DNA of 64,000 nt from Solea solea (Eukaryota; Chordata; Actinopteri; Pleuronectiformes; Soleidae): contig NC_081142.1 in the NCBI RefSeq assembly GCF_958295425.1, positions 3,498,896-3,562,895 of the forward strand, in the 5' to 3' direction. The notes under the pieces are model-generated. The model did no database searches. It saw only the letters and a program-made list of their open reading frames with translations, and was not told the origin of the DNA. Of the stretch, positions 1 to 12,181 are shown piece by piece. Position 1 is the stretch's first letter. Each line of letters begins with the position of its first letter. A program made the translations under genes and the position numbers.

Positions 1-305
1 TGATAAAAATGTCATAGTTTAGTATGTCGTCCAAAATTTTACAAAAATGTCATAGATTAGTATGTGGTCCTAAATTTGACAAAAATGTCATAGTTTAGTA
101 TGTCGTCCAAAAAGTCACCAAAATGTCATAGTTTAATATGTCGTCCAAAGAGTCACCAAAATGTCATAGTTTAGTATGGCGTCCAAAAAGTCACCAAAAT
201 GTCATAGTTAAGTATGTTGTCCAAAAATTTACAAAAATGTCATGGTTTAGTATGTGGGCCAAAAAGTATCCCAAATGTCATAGTTTAGTAAGTGGCCCAC
301 AAGCT

Positions 306-451
306 GCCTGGATGGAGTGGTTCAGTGGTTAAGACCGGTACCCTGTGTTCAAAAGACTTCATGGGCGTGAGTTCAACTCCACCCCTGGCAAGTTGTATTC
401 AATTTGCTTGTAAATTGCTTTAGATAAAAGTGTCTTCTAAATGACATGTAA
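306..451 (+). mobile_element. tRNA-derived SINE fragment inside the array (copy 1)
   Basis: The segment has a tRNA-like head with an A-box-like GTGGTTCAGTGGTTAAGAC and a B-box-like GAGTTCAACTCC. Its tail reads TTGCTTTAGATAAAAGTGTC then TTCTAAATGACATG, the 3' end typical of fish SINEs that share a LINE tail. It is flanked on both sides by array units, and the same junction sequences occur at the other three copies. That means one insertion was amplified with the array. Confidence 0.85.
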
Positions 452-1641
452 ATATGTCATAGTTTAGGATGTGGTCCAAAATGTCAGAGTTTAGCAAGTG
501 GTCCAGAATTTGACAAAAATGTCATAGTTTAGTATGTGGTCCAAAATTTGACAAAAATGTCATAGTTTAGTATGTCGTCCAAAATGTTACCAAAATGTCA
601 TAGTTTAGTATCTCGTCCACAATTTGAAAAAAATGTCATAGTTTAATATGTCGTCCAAAAAGTCACCAAAATGTCATAGTTTAGTATGTCGTCCAAAAAG
701 TCACTAAAATGTCATAGTTTAGTATGTGGTCACAAAAATGTCATAGTTTAGTATGTGGTCCAAAAAGTCACCCAAATGTCATAGTTTAGTATGTGGTCCA
801 AAAATTGACTAAAATGTCATAGTTTAGTATGTCGTCCACAATTTTGCAAAAATGTCATAATTTAGAATGTTGTCCAAAAAGTCACCAAAATGTCATAGTT
901 TAGTAAGTCGTCCAAAATTTGATAAAAATGTCATAGTTATATATGTCGACCAGAAAGTCACCAAAATGTCATAGTTTTATATGTCGTCCAAAGAGTCACC
1001 AAAATGTCATAGTTTAGTATGTCGTCCAAAAATTTACAAAAATGTCATAGTTTAGTATGTCGTCCAAAAAGTCACCAAAATGTCATAGTTTAATATGTCG
1101 TCCAAAAGTCACCAAAATGTCATAGTTTAGTATGTCGTCCAAAATTTGACAAAAATTTCATAGTTTAGTAAGTCGTCCAAAATTTGACAAAAATTTCATA
1201 GTTTAGTATGTGGTCCAAAAAGTCACCCAAATGTCATAGTTTAGTATGTGGTCCAAAAATTGACAAAAATGTCATAGTTTAGTATGTCGTCCAAAATTTT
1301 GCAAAAATGTCATAATTTAGTATGTTGTCCAAAAAGTCACCAAAATGTCATAGTTTAGTAAGTCGTCCAAAATTTGATAAAAATGTCATAGTTTAATATG
1401 TCATCCAAAAAGTCACCAAAATGTCATAGTTTAATATGTCGTCCAAAGAGTCACCAAAATGTCATAGTTTAGTATGTCGTCCAAAATTTTACAAAAATGT
1501 CATAGTTTAGTATGTAGTCCAAAATTTGACAAAAATGTCATAGTTTAGTATGTCGTCCAAAAATTTACAAAAATGTCGTGGTTTAGTATGTGGGCCAAAA
1601 AGTATCCCAAATGTCATAGTTTAGTAAGTGGCCCAAAAGCT

Positions 1642-1789
1642 ACCTGGATGGAGTGGTTCAGTGGTTAAGACCGGTACCCTGTGTATGAAAGACTTTATGG
1701 GCGTGAGTTCAACTCCACCCCTGGCAAGTTGTACTCAATTTGCTTGTAAATTGCTTTGGATGAAAGTGTCTTCTAAATGACATGTAAAT
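1642..1789 (+). mobile_element. tRNA-derived SINE fragment inside the array (copy 2)
   Basis: Same fragment as at 306-451, about 1336 bp downstream, with identical flanking junctions and a few substitutions. It retains the GGTTAAGACC segment, as copy 1 does. Confidence 0.85.
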
Positions 1790-3038
1790 AAGTCATAGTT
1801 TAGGATGTGGTCCAAAATGTCAGAGTTTATTAAGTGGTCCGGAATTTGACAAAAATGTCATAGTTTAGTATGTGTTCCAAAATTTGACAAAAATGTCATA
1901 GTTTAGTATGTCGTCCAAAATGTTACCAAAATGTCATAGTTTAGTATGTCGTCCAAAATTTGGCAAAAATGTCATAGTTTAGTATGTCGTGCAAAAAGTC
2001 ACAGTTTATTTTGTCGTGCAAAAAATCACCAAAATGTCATAGTTCAGTATGTGGTCCTAAAATTGACAAAAATGTCATAGTTTAGTATGTGGTCCAAAAA
2101 GTCACCCAAATGTCATAGGATAGTATGTGGTCCAAAAAGTCACCCAAATGTCATAGTTTAGTATGTGGTCCAAAAATTGACAAAAATGTCATAGTTTAAT
2201 ATGTCGTCCAAAAAGTCACCAAAATGTCATAGTTTAATATGTCGTCCAAAAGTCACCTAAATGTCATAGTTTAGTATGTGGTCCTAAAATTGACAAAAAT
2301 GTCATAGTTTAGTATGGGGTCCAAAAAGTCACCCAAATGTCATAGGATAGTATGTCGTCCAAAAATTGACAAAAATGTCATAGTTTAGTATGTCGTCCAA
2401 AAAGTCACCAAAATGTCATAGTTTAATATGTCGTCCAAAAGTCACCTAAATGTCATAGTTTAGTATGTGGTCCTAAAATTGACAAAAATGTCATAGTTTA
2501 GTATGTGGTCCAAAAAGTCACCCAAATGTCATAGGATAGTATGTCGTCCAAAAATTGACAAAAATGTCATAGTTTAGTATGTGGTCCAAAAAGTCACCAA
2601 AATGTCATAGTTTAGTATGTGGTCCAAAAAGTCACCCAAATGTCATAGTTTAGTATGTGGTCCAAAAATTGACAAAAATGTCATAGTTTAATATGTCGTC
2701 CAAAAAGTCACCAAAATGTCATAGTTTAATATGTCGTCCAAAAGTCACCTAAATGTCATAGTTTAGTATGTCGTCCAAAATTTGACAAAAATGTCATAGT
2801 TTAGTATGTGGTCCAAAAAGTCACCAAAATGTCATAGTTTAGTATGTCGTCCAAAATTTGGCAAAAATGTCATAGTTTAGTATGTCGTGCAAAAAGTCAC
2901 AGTTTATTTTGTCGTCCAAAATTTTACAAAAATGTCATAGTTTAGTATGTGGTCCAAAATTTGACAAAAATGTCATGGTTTAGTATGTGGGCCAAAAAGT
3001 ATCCCAAATGTCATAGTTTAGTAAGTGGCCCAAAAGTT

Positions 3039-3179
3039 GCCTGGCTGGAGTGGTTCAGTCCGGTACCCTGTGTACAAAAGACTTTATGGGTGTGAGTTCA
3101 ACTCCACCCCTGGCAAGTTGTATTCAATTTGCTTGTAAATTGCTTTGGATAAAAGTGTCTTCTAAATGACATGTAAATA
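3039..3179 (+). mobile_element. tRNA-derived SINE fragment inside the array (copy 3)
   Basis: Same SINE fragment, but with a short deletion after GTGGTTCAGT that removes the GGTTAAGA segment. Copy 4 shares the deletion, so copies 3 and 4 form a subfamily within the array. Confidence 0.85.
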
Positions 3180-4781
3180 TGTCATAGTTTAGGATGTGGT
3201 CCAAAATGTCAGAGTTTAGTAAGTGGTCCAGAATTTGACAAAAATGTCATAGTTTAGTATGTGGTCCAAAATTTGACAAAAATGTCATAGTTTAGTATGT
3301 CGTCCAAAATGTTACCAAAATGTCATAGTTTAGTATCTCGTCCACAATTTGAAAAAAATGTCATAGTTTAGTATGTCGTGCAAAAAGTCACCAAAATGTC
3401 ATAGTTTAGTATGTCGTCCAAAAAGTCACCAAAATGTCATAGTTTAATATGTCATCCAAAAGTCACCAAAATGTCATAGTTTAGTATGTGGTCCAAAAAT
3501 TTGATAAAAATGTCATGGTTTTATATGTCGTCCAAAATTTGACAAAAATGTCATAGTTTAGTACGTCGTCCAAAATTTGACAAAAAATGTCATAGTTTAG
3601 TATGTGGTCCAGAATTGGACAAAAATGTCATAGTTTAGTATGTCATGCAAAAAGTCACCAAAATGTCATAGTTTAGTATGTCGTCCAAAATTTGACAAAA
3701 ATGTCATAGTTTAGTATGTTCTCCAAAAAGTCACCAAAATGTCATAGTTTAGTATGTGGTCCAGAATTGGACAAAAATGTCATAGTTTAGTATGTCGTGC
3801 AAAAAGTCACCAAAATGTCAAAGTTGAGTATGTAGTCCAAAATTTGACAAAAATGTCATAGTTTAGTATGTGGTCCAAAATTTGGCAAAAATGTCATAGT
3901 TTAGTATGTGGTCCAAAAATTGACAAAAATGTCATAGTTTAATATGTCGTCCAAAAAGTCACCAAAATGTCATAGTTTAATATGTCGTCCAAAAGTCACC
4001 TAAATGTCATAGTTTAGTATGTGGTCCTAAAATTGACAAAAATGTCATAGTTTAGTATGGGGTCCAAAAAGTCACCCAAATGTCATAGGATAGTATGTCG
4101 TCCAAAAATTGACAAAAATGTCATAGTTTAGTATGTCGTCCAAAAAGTCACCAAAATGTCATAGTTTAATATGTCGTCCAAAAGTCACCTAAATGTCATA
4201 GTTTAGTATGTGGTCCTAAAATTGACAAAAATGTCATAGTTTAGTATGTGGTCCAAAAAGTCACCCAAATGTCATAGGATAGTATGTCGTCCAAAAATTG
4301 ACAAAAATGTCATAGTTTAGTATGTGGTCCAAAAAGTCACCAAAATGTCATAGTTTAGTATGTGGTCCAAAAAGTCACCCAAATGTCATAGTTTAGTATG
4401 TGGTCCAAAAATTGACAAAAATGTCATAGTTTAATATGTCGTCCAAAAAGTCACCAAAATGTCATAGTTTAATATGTCGTCCAAAAGTCACCTAAATGTC
4501 ATAGTTTAGTATGTCGTCCAAAATTTGACAAAAATGTCATAGTTTAGTATGTGGTCCAAAAAGTCACCAAAATGTCATAGTTTAGTATGTCGTCCAAAAT
4601 TTGGCAAAAATGTCATAGTTTAGTATGTCGTGCAAAAAGTCACAGTTTATTTTGTCGTCCAAAATTTTACAAAAATGTCATAGTTTAGTATGTGGTCCAA
4701 AATTTGACAAAAATGTCATGGTTTAGTATGTGGGCCAAAAAGTATCCCAAATGTCATAGTTTAGTAAGTGGCCCAAAAGTT

Positions 4782-4922
4782 GCCTGGCTGGAGTGGTTCA
4801 GTCCGGTACCCTGTGTACAAAAGACTTTATGGGTGTGAGTTCAACTCCACCCCTGGCAAGTTGTATTCAATTTGCTTGTAAATTGCTTTGGATAAAAGTG
4901 TCTTCTAAATGACATGTAAATA
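4782..4922 (+). mobile_element. tRNA-derived SINE fragment inside the array (copy 4)
   Basis: Matches copy 3, including its diagnostic deletion, exactly 1743 bp downstream. It is part of the large duplication of the array at about 2148-5650. Confidence 0.85.
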
Positions 4923-7900
4923 TGTCATAGTTTAGGATGTGGTCCAAAATGTCAGAGTTTAGTAAGTGGTCCAGAATTTGACAAAAATGTCATAGTTTAG
5001 TATGTGGTCCAAAATTTGACAAAAATGTCATAGTTTAGTATGTCGTCCAAAATGTTACCAAAATGTCATAGTTTAGTATCTCGTCCACAATTTGAAAAAA
5101 ATGTCATAGTTTAGTATGTCGTGCAAAAAGTCACCAAAATGTCATAGTTTAGTATGTCGTCCAAAAAGTCACCAAAATGTCATAGTTTAATATGTCATCC
5201 AAAAGTCACCAAAATGTCATAGTTTAGTATGTGGTCCAAAAATTTGATAAAAATGTCATGGTTTTATATGTCGTCCAAAATTTGACAAAAATGTCATAGT
5301 TTAGTACGTCGTCCAAAATTTGACAAAAAATGTCATAGTTTAGTATGTGGTCCAGAATTGGACAAAAATGTCATAGTTTAGTATGTCATGCAAAAAGTCA
5401 CCAAAATGTCATAGTTTAGTATGTCGTCCAAAATTTGACAAAAATGTCATAGTTTAGTATGTTCTCCAAAAAGTCACCAAAATGTCATAGTTTAGTATGT
5501 GGTCCAGAATTGGACAAAAATGTCATAGTTTAGTATGTCGTGCAAAAAGTCACCAAAATGTCAAAGTTGAGTATGTAGTCCAAAATTTGACAAAAATGTC
5601 ATAGTTTAGTATGTGGTCCAAAATTTGGCAAAAATGTCATAGTTTAGTATGTGGTCCAAAAAATTTGGCAAAAATGTCATAGTTTAGTATGTCGCCCAAA
5701 AAGTCACCACAATGTCATAGTTTAGTATGTTGTCAAAAATTTGACAAAATGTCATAGTTTAGTATGTCGTCCAAAAAGTCACCAAAATGTCATAGTTTAA
5801 TATGTCATCCAAAAGTCACCAAAATGTCATAGTTTAGTATGTGGTCCAAAAATTTGATAAAATGTCATAGTTTAGTACGTGGTCCAAAAATGTGATAAAA
5901 ATGTCATAGTTTAGTATGTCGTCCAAAATTTGGCAAAAATGTCATAGTTTAGTATGTTGTCCAAAAAGTCACTAAAATGTCATAGTTTAGTAAGTCGTCC
6001 AAAATTTGACAAAAATGTCATAGTTTAGTATGTGGTCTAAAAAGTCACCAAAATGTCATAGTTTAGTATGTCGTCCAAAATTTGACAAAAATGTCATAGT
6101 TTAGTATGTTCTCCAAAAAGTCACCAAAATGTCATAGTTTAGTATGTGGTCCAGAATTGGACAAAAATGTCATAGTTTAGTATGTCGTGCAAAAAGTCAC
6201 CAAAATGTCAAAGTTGAGTATGTATTCCAAAATTTGACCAAAATGTCATAGTTTAGTGTGTCGTGCAAAAAGTCACCAAAATGTCAAAGTTGAGTATGTA
6301 GTCCAAAATTTGACCAAAATGTCATAGTTTAGTATGTGGTCCAAAATTTGACAAAAATGTCATAGTTTAGTGTGTTGTCGAAAAAGTCACCAAAATGTCA
6401 TAGTTTAGTATGTCGTCCAAAAAGTCACCAAAATGTCATAGTTTAGTATGTTGTCAAAAATTTGACAAAATGTCATAGTTTAGTATGTCGTCCAAAAAGT
6501 CACTAAAATATCATAGTTTAGTATGTGGTCCAGAATTTGACAAAAATGTCATAGTTTAGTATGTGGTCCAAAAATTTGATAAAAATGTCATGGTTTTATA
6601 TGTCGTCCAAAATTTGACAAAAATGTCATAGTTTAGTACGTCGTCCAAAATTTGACAAAAAATGTCATAGTTTAGTATGTCGTCCAAAATTTGGCAAAAA
6701 TGTCATAGTTTAGTATGTCGTGCAAAAAGTCACCAAAATGTCATAGTTTAGTATGTCGTACAGAATTTGACAAAAATGTCATAGTTTAGTATGTCGTGCA
6801 AAAAGTCGCCAAAATGTCCTAGTTTAGTATGTGGTCCAAAATTTGACAAAAATTTCATAGTTTAGTATGTGGTCCAAAAAGTCACCAAAATGTCATAGTT
6901 GAGTATGTTCTCCAAAAAGTCACCAAAATGTCATAGTTTAGTATTTGGTCCAGAATTTGACAAAAATGTCATAGTTTAGTATGTGGTCCAGAATTTGACA
7001 AAAATGTCATAGTTTAGTACGTCGTCCAAAATTTGACAAAAATTGTCATAGTTTAGTATGTCGTCCAAAATTTGGCAAAAATGTCATAGTTTAGTATGTC
7101 GTGCAAAAAGTCACCAAAATGTCATAGTTTAATATGTCGTCCAAAAGTCACCAAAATGTCATAGTTTAGTATGTCGTACAGAATTTGACAAAAATTTCAT
7201 AGTTTAGTATGCCGTGCAAAAAGTCGCCAAAATGTCCTAGTTTAGTATGTGGTCCAAAATTTGACAAAAATGTCATAGTTTAGTATGTTCTCCAAAAAGT
7301 CACCAAAATGTCATAGTTTAGTATGTGGTCCAGAATTTGACAAAAATGTCATAGTTTAGTATGTCGTGCAAAAAGTCACCAAAATGTCAAAGTTGAGTAT
7401 GTAGTCCAAAATTTGACAAAAATGTCATAGTTTAGTATGTTGTCAAAAATTTGACAAAATGTCATAGTTTAGTATGTTGTCAAAAATTTGACAAAAATGT
7501 CATAGTTTAGTATGTCGTCCAAAAAGTCACCAAAATGTCATAGTTTAGTATGTTGTCAAAAATTTGGCAAAAATGTCATAGTTTAGTATGTGGTCCAAAA
7601 AGTCACTAAAATGTCATAGTTTAGTAAGTCGTCCAAAATTTGACAAAAATGTCATAGTTTAGTATGTGGTCTAAAAAGTCACCAAAATGTCATAGTTTAG
7701 TATGTCGTCCAAAATTTGACAAAAATGTCATAGTTTAGTATGTTCTCCAAAAAGTCACCAAAATGTCATAGTTTAGTATGTGGTCCAGAATTGGACAAAA
7801 ATGTCATAGTTTAGTATGTCGTGCAAAAAGTCACCAAAATGTCAAAGTTGAGTATGTAGTCCAAAATTTGACAAAAATGTCATAGTTTAGTATGAGGTCC

Positions 7901-7995
7901 AAAATTTGACAAAAATGTCATAGTTTAGTGTGTTGTCGAAAAAGTCACCAAAATGTCATATGTCGTCCCAAATTTGACAAATATTTCATAGTTAG

Positions 7996-8469
7996 ATGAC
8001 TATTTTTAATTAAACAGTGCATTTGTATGTAAAGGTTACTGTTAAAAAAAGGTGTGAAGGAATTTTCCAGTTATTATATTAGTGTTTTTATTATGCTTAC
8101 ATTTATTCATTATACAGTATATTGTTATAGGCATTAGACCAGCAGCTCCCAGGTATACATGAGCTGGAAGGGCTGATTTTTTATATGAGATATCAGTGAC
8201 ATACATACTGTGCTGAAGACAGACAGGGAGGTGTTTAGTGAAAACATGGCTGCCATCAGGAAAAAATTATTTTGGCTATTTAACAATAAAATCTACAGTA
8301 AAATCTACTCACAGTATTTCTACTTACTAAACTTACACAGAGCATAGACAGGATGAGGTTCAGGGCCAGTGACCCATCGCGGTGTAAATTAAGTTGCATA
8401 GCTGATGCTTTAACAAAAATAAATAAATACAATGAGAGAGTAAATCCTGACTCTGTTGTTTTTCTCCAG
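7996..8469. other. Unique intronic sequence between the array and the first il23r exon seen
   Basis: AT-rich single-copy sequence with no recognisable exon or repeat. It ends in a polypyrimidine tract (TTGTTTTTCTCCAG) that serves as acceptor for the exon starting at 8470. Confidence 0.5.
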
Positions 8470-11392
8470 TGGTGCTGTCTGGCTCTGGTTCCAGACACAT
8501 CTGGCTGGACTGTCCTGAAGGAGCTCTCTCTCTGCAAATGACTGCATCCACCTCAGCAGGAGAAAGTCAGCGTGGAATCCGGGTCAACTCTCAGCCTGCA
8601 GACCCTACAGGTCTGTCTGCAAAAAAAAGCTATTTTACACCAACTCATTTAGCCTGGCCTGCAGCTATAGTCCTTCATAACTACTCGGTTAAACTGTTCT
8701 TTGTTTGCTTTGTCATCTCCTCTAGTTGGTGTGGTGATTGAAGTTGTTGTCATCATAGCCCTCTTCATAGCAATCGTGGTAAACCTGATGTGCTGGAGTT
8801 GCGTGAGGAAAAGGTATTAAATGATATTGCTTTTATATTTCATATAATTATTTATGGAGGAGATCAGTCATCATGACAGACAACAGAAAATATATCATCT
8901 TATTACAGTTAAAGTGTTACCTCAGGTAAGGTGTTGTCATAACAGGTATTGACACATAAGCAACAATGACTTAGCAGTGTAGAAGTGTACTTCCATTTTT
9001 GTGAACCAGCCTGGGATCCAGACACTCACTCTGATAACACGGCTTCCAGCAAGAACATACTCACCTGATAAGATCTACACCTGCTGCAGTCTTCAACATT
9101 TTAAGGATATGCCTTATTTCGCTATCAGAAAGTTTGTAAAGCACTTTTTGCCCATGTGAGCTAAAAATGCTTCTTTTCTCTATGGACTTTGGTGTAGAGG
9201 CAAACATTGTAGACTTACGCAGATACAAGATATTTGTAGATGTCTGTATCTGTATATCTGCATTACATGTATGTTAGTCATACATATTCAAATTCAAACT
9301 TAAAAAAACCTAAACTAAACTAACTAAACAACCCTTTTAGGTGACCGTAATAATGCTAGGGTTATTGCAGTCTTCTGTAAACGACTGGTTTCTACTGTGC
9401 ATAAGTTTTGTTTCACTAATACTCAGGAAAAAAAAATGCCACTGTGGTCGCTTTCATGAAATGCCACGCCACAGGATGAGCACACAAATAAGAACCCGCA
9501 CGATTAACACGAACAGAAACCTAAACCTACCATGTGTCCAAACATGTGCTGATTGTGGTCAGTGTGACAGCTGGTTTTAACTGCGAAGAGGCAAGTGTGT
9601 TTAATACAGAATCATCACCATCAATCTTATAAAACTGTCTTTCTGTCTCAGGATTAAACAAAAGTGTCTATCTTGGGGACCTGCCTGGCTCGACGTGATC
9701 TTACCAGAACTGGAGAACAGCAATGCCATCAGACTACTTCAGGTAATTGAAGCCAAGCAGTGAATGAGTGCCTTAATGTGTCTCCTATTTCCTTTTGTTA
9801 TGTGAACTACTTTCACTACAATCACCAAAACAGCAACAGTTAGGACCTGGTCTGGCGTTACAATTCATTTTTCAGTTTAAGTTTGACAGTGTGTGGGACT
9901 TTCTGTTCTCTGTTCTCTAAATAAATAAAAACCTGCATAAGCTTCTTGAGGTTGATTGTGGTGAATTTCCAGATATTCAGGAAGTAATTGAAGTCTTCTT
10001 CACATTTGGGGTGAAGTGGCTCAGTGGTTAAGACTGTACCCTGTGTGCAAAAGACATCATGGTCGCAAGTTTGAATACACCCCTGGCTGATTGTACTCAA
10101 TAACATTGTAAGTTGCTTTGGATAAAAGCGTCTGCTAAATGACATGTAATGTAATGTAATTTGTGGAGTAAAAAGAATTATGGAGTAAATACTAAAAAAA
10201 CAGTTTGTCTCCAGTTTTCTGTTCAGGATTCTAGGTCTTAAAATATGGCTTGTGACACACCGGAGCCATAATTAGCCTAACTCCTCCTCAAATGCTGTAA
10301 CGATAGAGTTTACCAGTGACCAGTGATGAGGAAATGAAGTAGAGAAGAAGAACAGAGAGAGGAGCAGACAGAGCAGGACTCTATAGGTTTTAGTAAAACG
10401 TTTTAATTTTCATGGGGCGACAAAGTCAGAGTAAATAAATCTTATTTACACAAACTTTAATATTTCATGAGTGACTGAAAAAAAATGGTTTGCTCTCCAA
10501 CATACAGTCCTAGTGATATATTGCAAATTGCCTTCAGAGGGAGCCTGTATCTTTCCAGTGTATTCAGGAATGATGAATTTATAATCTAATTTATCTTGTT
10601 AAGTTTACTCACCCATGTGTCCTATTCGTATCTGCAAAAATTGTTCAACATAATGTAAGGTCAAATATTTTAAGTGTGCTGAATCTGACTCTTCTGTGTT
10701 CTTTTGATTCACAGCAGAACAGCAGTGAACCCTGTGTCGTGTCCACCGACAGCGACCCTCTGCTGTCTCCTGTTAGTTTGATTTCCTTGGAGGGGAGGGA
10801 AGACGTCTATCCCGTCATCCACGTTGAGACATCGCAAACTGGACCTGGACAAACCACAGCACAGGCGCCTTCACTGGAGACGGACGTCGGGACGGTGCTT
10901 GTGGACAGCCAGCTACAAGACATCAGCTACAAACCCCAGATTAGTATGCTGGCCTCACAATTAGAGACGGGGGAGGAGACAGAAGAGGAGCCAAACGGTG
11001 TGGCAGCAGATAGAGAGGAGGACACAACTTCAAGTGTATTTAAAGGATTACTTGGAGGCTTGCTGTCTAGTGTGGAAGTGGATTGCTCTGTTTCACACCC
11101 ACAGACTCTCAGCTCTGTTGGTGACCCTTTGTGGCCTAAAGCTCCTGAAACATCAGGTGCGCCGCACAGATGCTTCCGGGCGGGGACGAGGGGGGCGGAG
11201 TGTGAGGTTGAGGTGAACTGTGCCTCTGTGGAGTTACAGCAGGGGGACACAATGACACCTGACATTGCAGACACATGTTTGTCAACGTGTACGGTAGCGA
11301 CTGTGCTGACTCATGGTTACTTCCCCCAGCTAGCTGCTGTCAGCTGCACTTCGTTCAATGCCACACAGAACGAGCTGGAGCCGTGGGAATGA
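8470..11392 (+). CDS. il23r: Interleukin-23 receptor, 3' part (last four coding exons)
   Basis: Receptor chain that pairs with IL-12R beta 1 to bind IL-23 and signals through JAK2 and STAT3. The exons are 8470-8610, 8726-8813, 9652-9742 and 10715-11392; all have GT-AG borders and matching phases (1, 2, 0). The first encodes the membrane-proximal ectodomain. The second encodes the transmembrane helix (about 8734-8790) followed by CVRKR. The third encodes a Box1-like juxtamembrane segment ending PELENSNAIRLLQ, which resembles mammalian IL23R at the same place. The last exon encodes 225 residues with only three tyrosines: YPVI, YKPQIS (10928) and YFPQ (11318). The last two match the two STAT3-type YxPQ sites I recall from the mammalian tail. 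The ligand-binding exons are missing, presumably left of the array. The tandem il12rb2 neighbour supports the call. Confidence 0.93.
10006..10160 (+). mobile_element. tRNA-derived SINE with intact tail
   Basis: Full-looking relative of the fragments in the array. It has GTGGCTCAGTGGTTAAGAC (A box), GCAAGTTTGAATACACCCC (degenerate B box), and the tail TTGCTTTGGATAAAAGCGTC then TGCTAAATGACATGTAATG, ending in a TAATG microsatellite. It lies in the last il23r intron, so the SINE family seen in the array is also present as a dispersed copy a few kilobases away. Confidence 0.85.
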
Positions 11393-11642
11393 CACAAACA
11401 AAAGAATACGCACTAAACTGACTCAAGAAAGCATTACTCAAGCACCACCTCAGCAACAGTAGAACACAGGAAAATAATGATTCCAATGGTCTGTAACTAT
11501 AACAAGCTTTATCCTCCACATGAGGCTCGCGGCCCGGGGGAGCTGTGCCAATCTGAGCTGACATGGGGCGAAAGGCGGGGTCACACCCTGGACAGATCAA
11601 CAGTCATCACAGGGCCATAAATGATAATACAAACTGATAATT

Positions 11643-12141
11643 AAAGGTCAAGTGTGTAATAATTACTGACATCTGATGGTGAGACTGCAAAGTGCAACAA
11701 ATGGAGGACTCATTTCTTCACCCCTCACTTTTCCAAGTCCATCAGGGAACAAAAGTGGCCTTCACATGTTAGAAAGGATGTAAATGCTCACTCCATTCTT
11801 CCACTCTCTCCGACAGACATTCTTTTTTCATTTGCATCGGACGGGTTTCTGTCAGCCTGATTTTATGCACATTTTCAATTTGCATATACTGTATATATAC
11901 ATATATATATATATGTATATATATAAGGTGAAACCTGAAATTGTCTTCAGACTTGCTGCAGCAGTAGCATGATGGCACATGGTGGGCTCTTTAATTCAAT
12001 TGACATAACTCTATACGGCACAAAAAAGCGAGATGCTTTTTATTGTAAAGAAAGAATACACTTATAAAAACATACTTATTCTATTATTATTCTATTCTAT
12101 TTGTCATTAAACCCTTGCTAAATGTCGCACTGGACCTTTAA
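11643..12141. mobile_element. Non-autonomous DNA element (MITE-like) in the il23r 3' region
   Basis: Begins AAAGGTCAAGTGTGTAAT and ends GCACTGGACCTTTA, imperfect inverted ends of a common fish element that starts GGTCCAGTGTGTAA. Internal words such as TGACATCTGATGGTGAGA and TTCACCCCTCACTTTTCC also fit that family from memory. It contains an AT microsatellite. It lies between the il23r stop codon and the first clear AATAAA, so it may form part of the 3' UTR. A related element is at 55341-55628. Confidence 0.65.
11891..11925. repeat. (TA)n microsatellite
   Basis: Alternating TA/TG/CA dinucleotides inside the element at 11643-12141. Confidence 0.9.
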
Positions 12142-12181
12142 GTTTGATTGAAAGCATGTGTAGCAATCTCACTGTATGTTT

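Larger units (their letters stand above)
2148..5650. repeat. Two tandem copies of a 1743-bp higher-order block
   Basis: Array bases from about 2148 to 3903 recur at 3891-5646 with a constant offset of 1743 bp wherever I compared them: the SINE starts at 3039 and 4782, the AATTGACA-rich segments at 2161 and 3904, and the units after the SINE near 3240 and 4983. I saw no mismatch in the stretches compared, so the duplication looks recent. Inside it a 189-bp sub-block of five units, marked by the variant TGTCATAGGATAG, also repeats (2252 and 2441). Confidence 0.85.
1..7995. repeat. Minisatellite array, ~38-bp unit, about 200 copies
   Basis: The whole interval is a head-to-tail array of a roughly 38-bp AT-rich unit. 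Its most constant part is AAAATGTCATAGTTTAGTA, followed by TGTCGTCC or TGTGGTCC. Two unit types differ in the remaining segment: one carries TTTGACA and the other GTCACC. Single-base slips give 37- and 39-bp versions. The array is already running at base 1, so its left end lies outside the window; it decays at about 7950-7995 into unique sequence. The unit length is not a multiple of three, and the only long ORF (138-332) is a by-product, so I see no coding role. Four SINE-derived pieces are embedded and amplified with the array. The next feature to the right is an il23r exon, which places the array probably in an il23r intron. Confidence 0.97.

Noticed and set aside
138..332. 64-aa ORF in the minisatellite
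   Set aside because: It is read through repeat units whose 38-bp length changes frame every unit; it occurs once by chance and has no start context.
1..7995. CRISPR-like look of regularly spaced repeats
   Set aside because: There are no unique spacers; the whole unit repeats. The genome is vertebrate.
10927..11274. 115-aa minus-strand ORF
   Set aside because: It is the antisense shadow of the last il23r exon.
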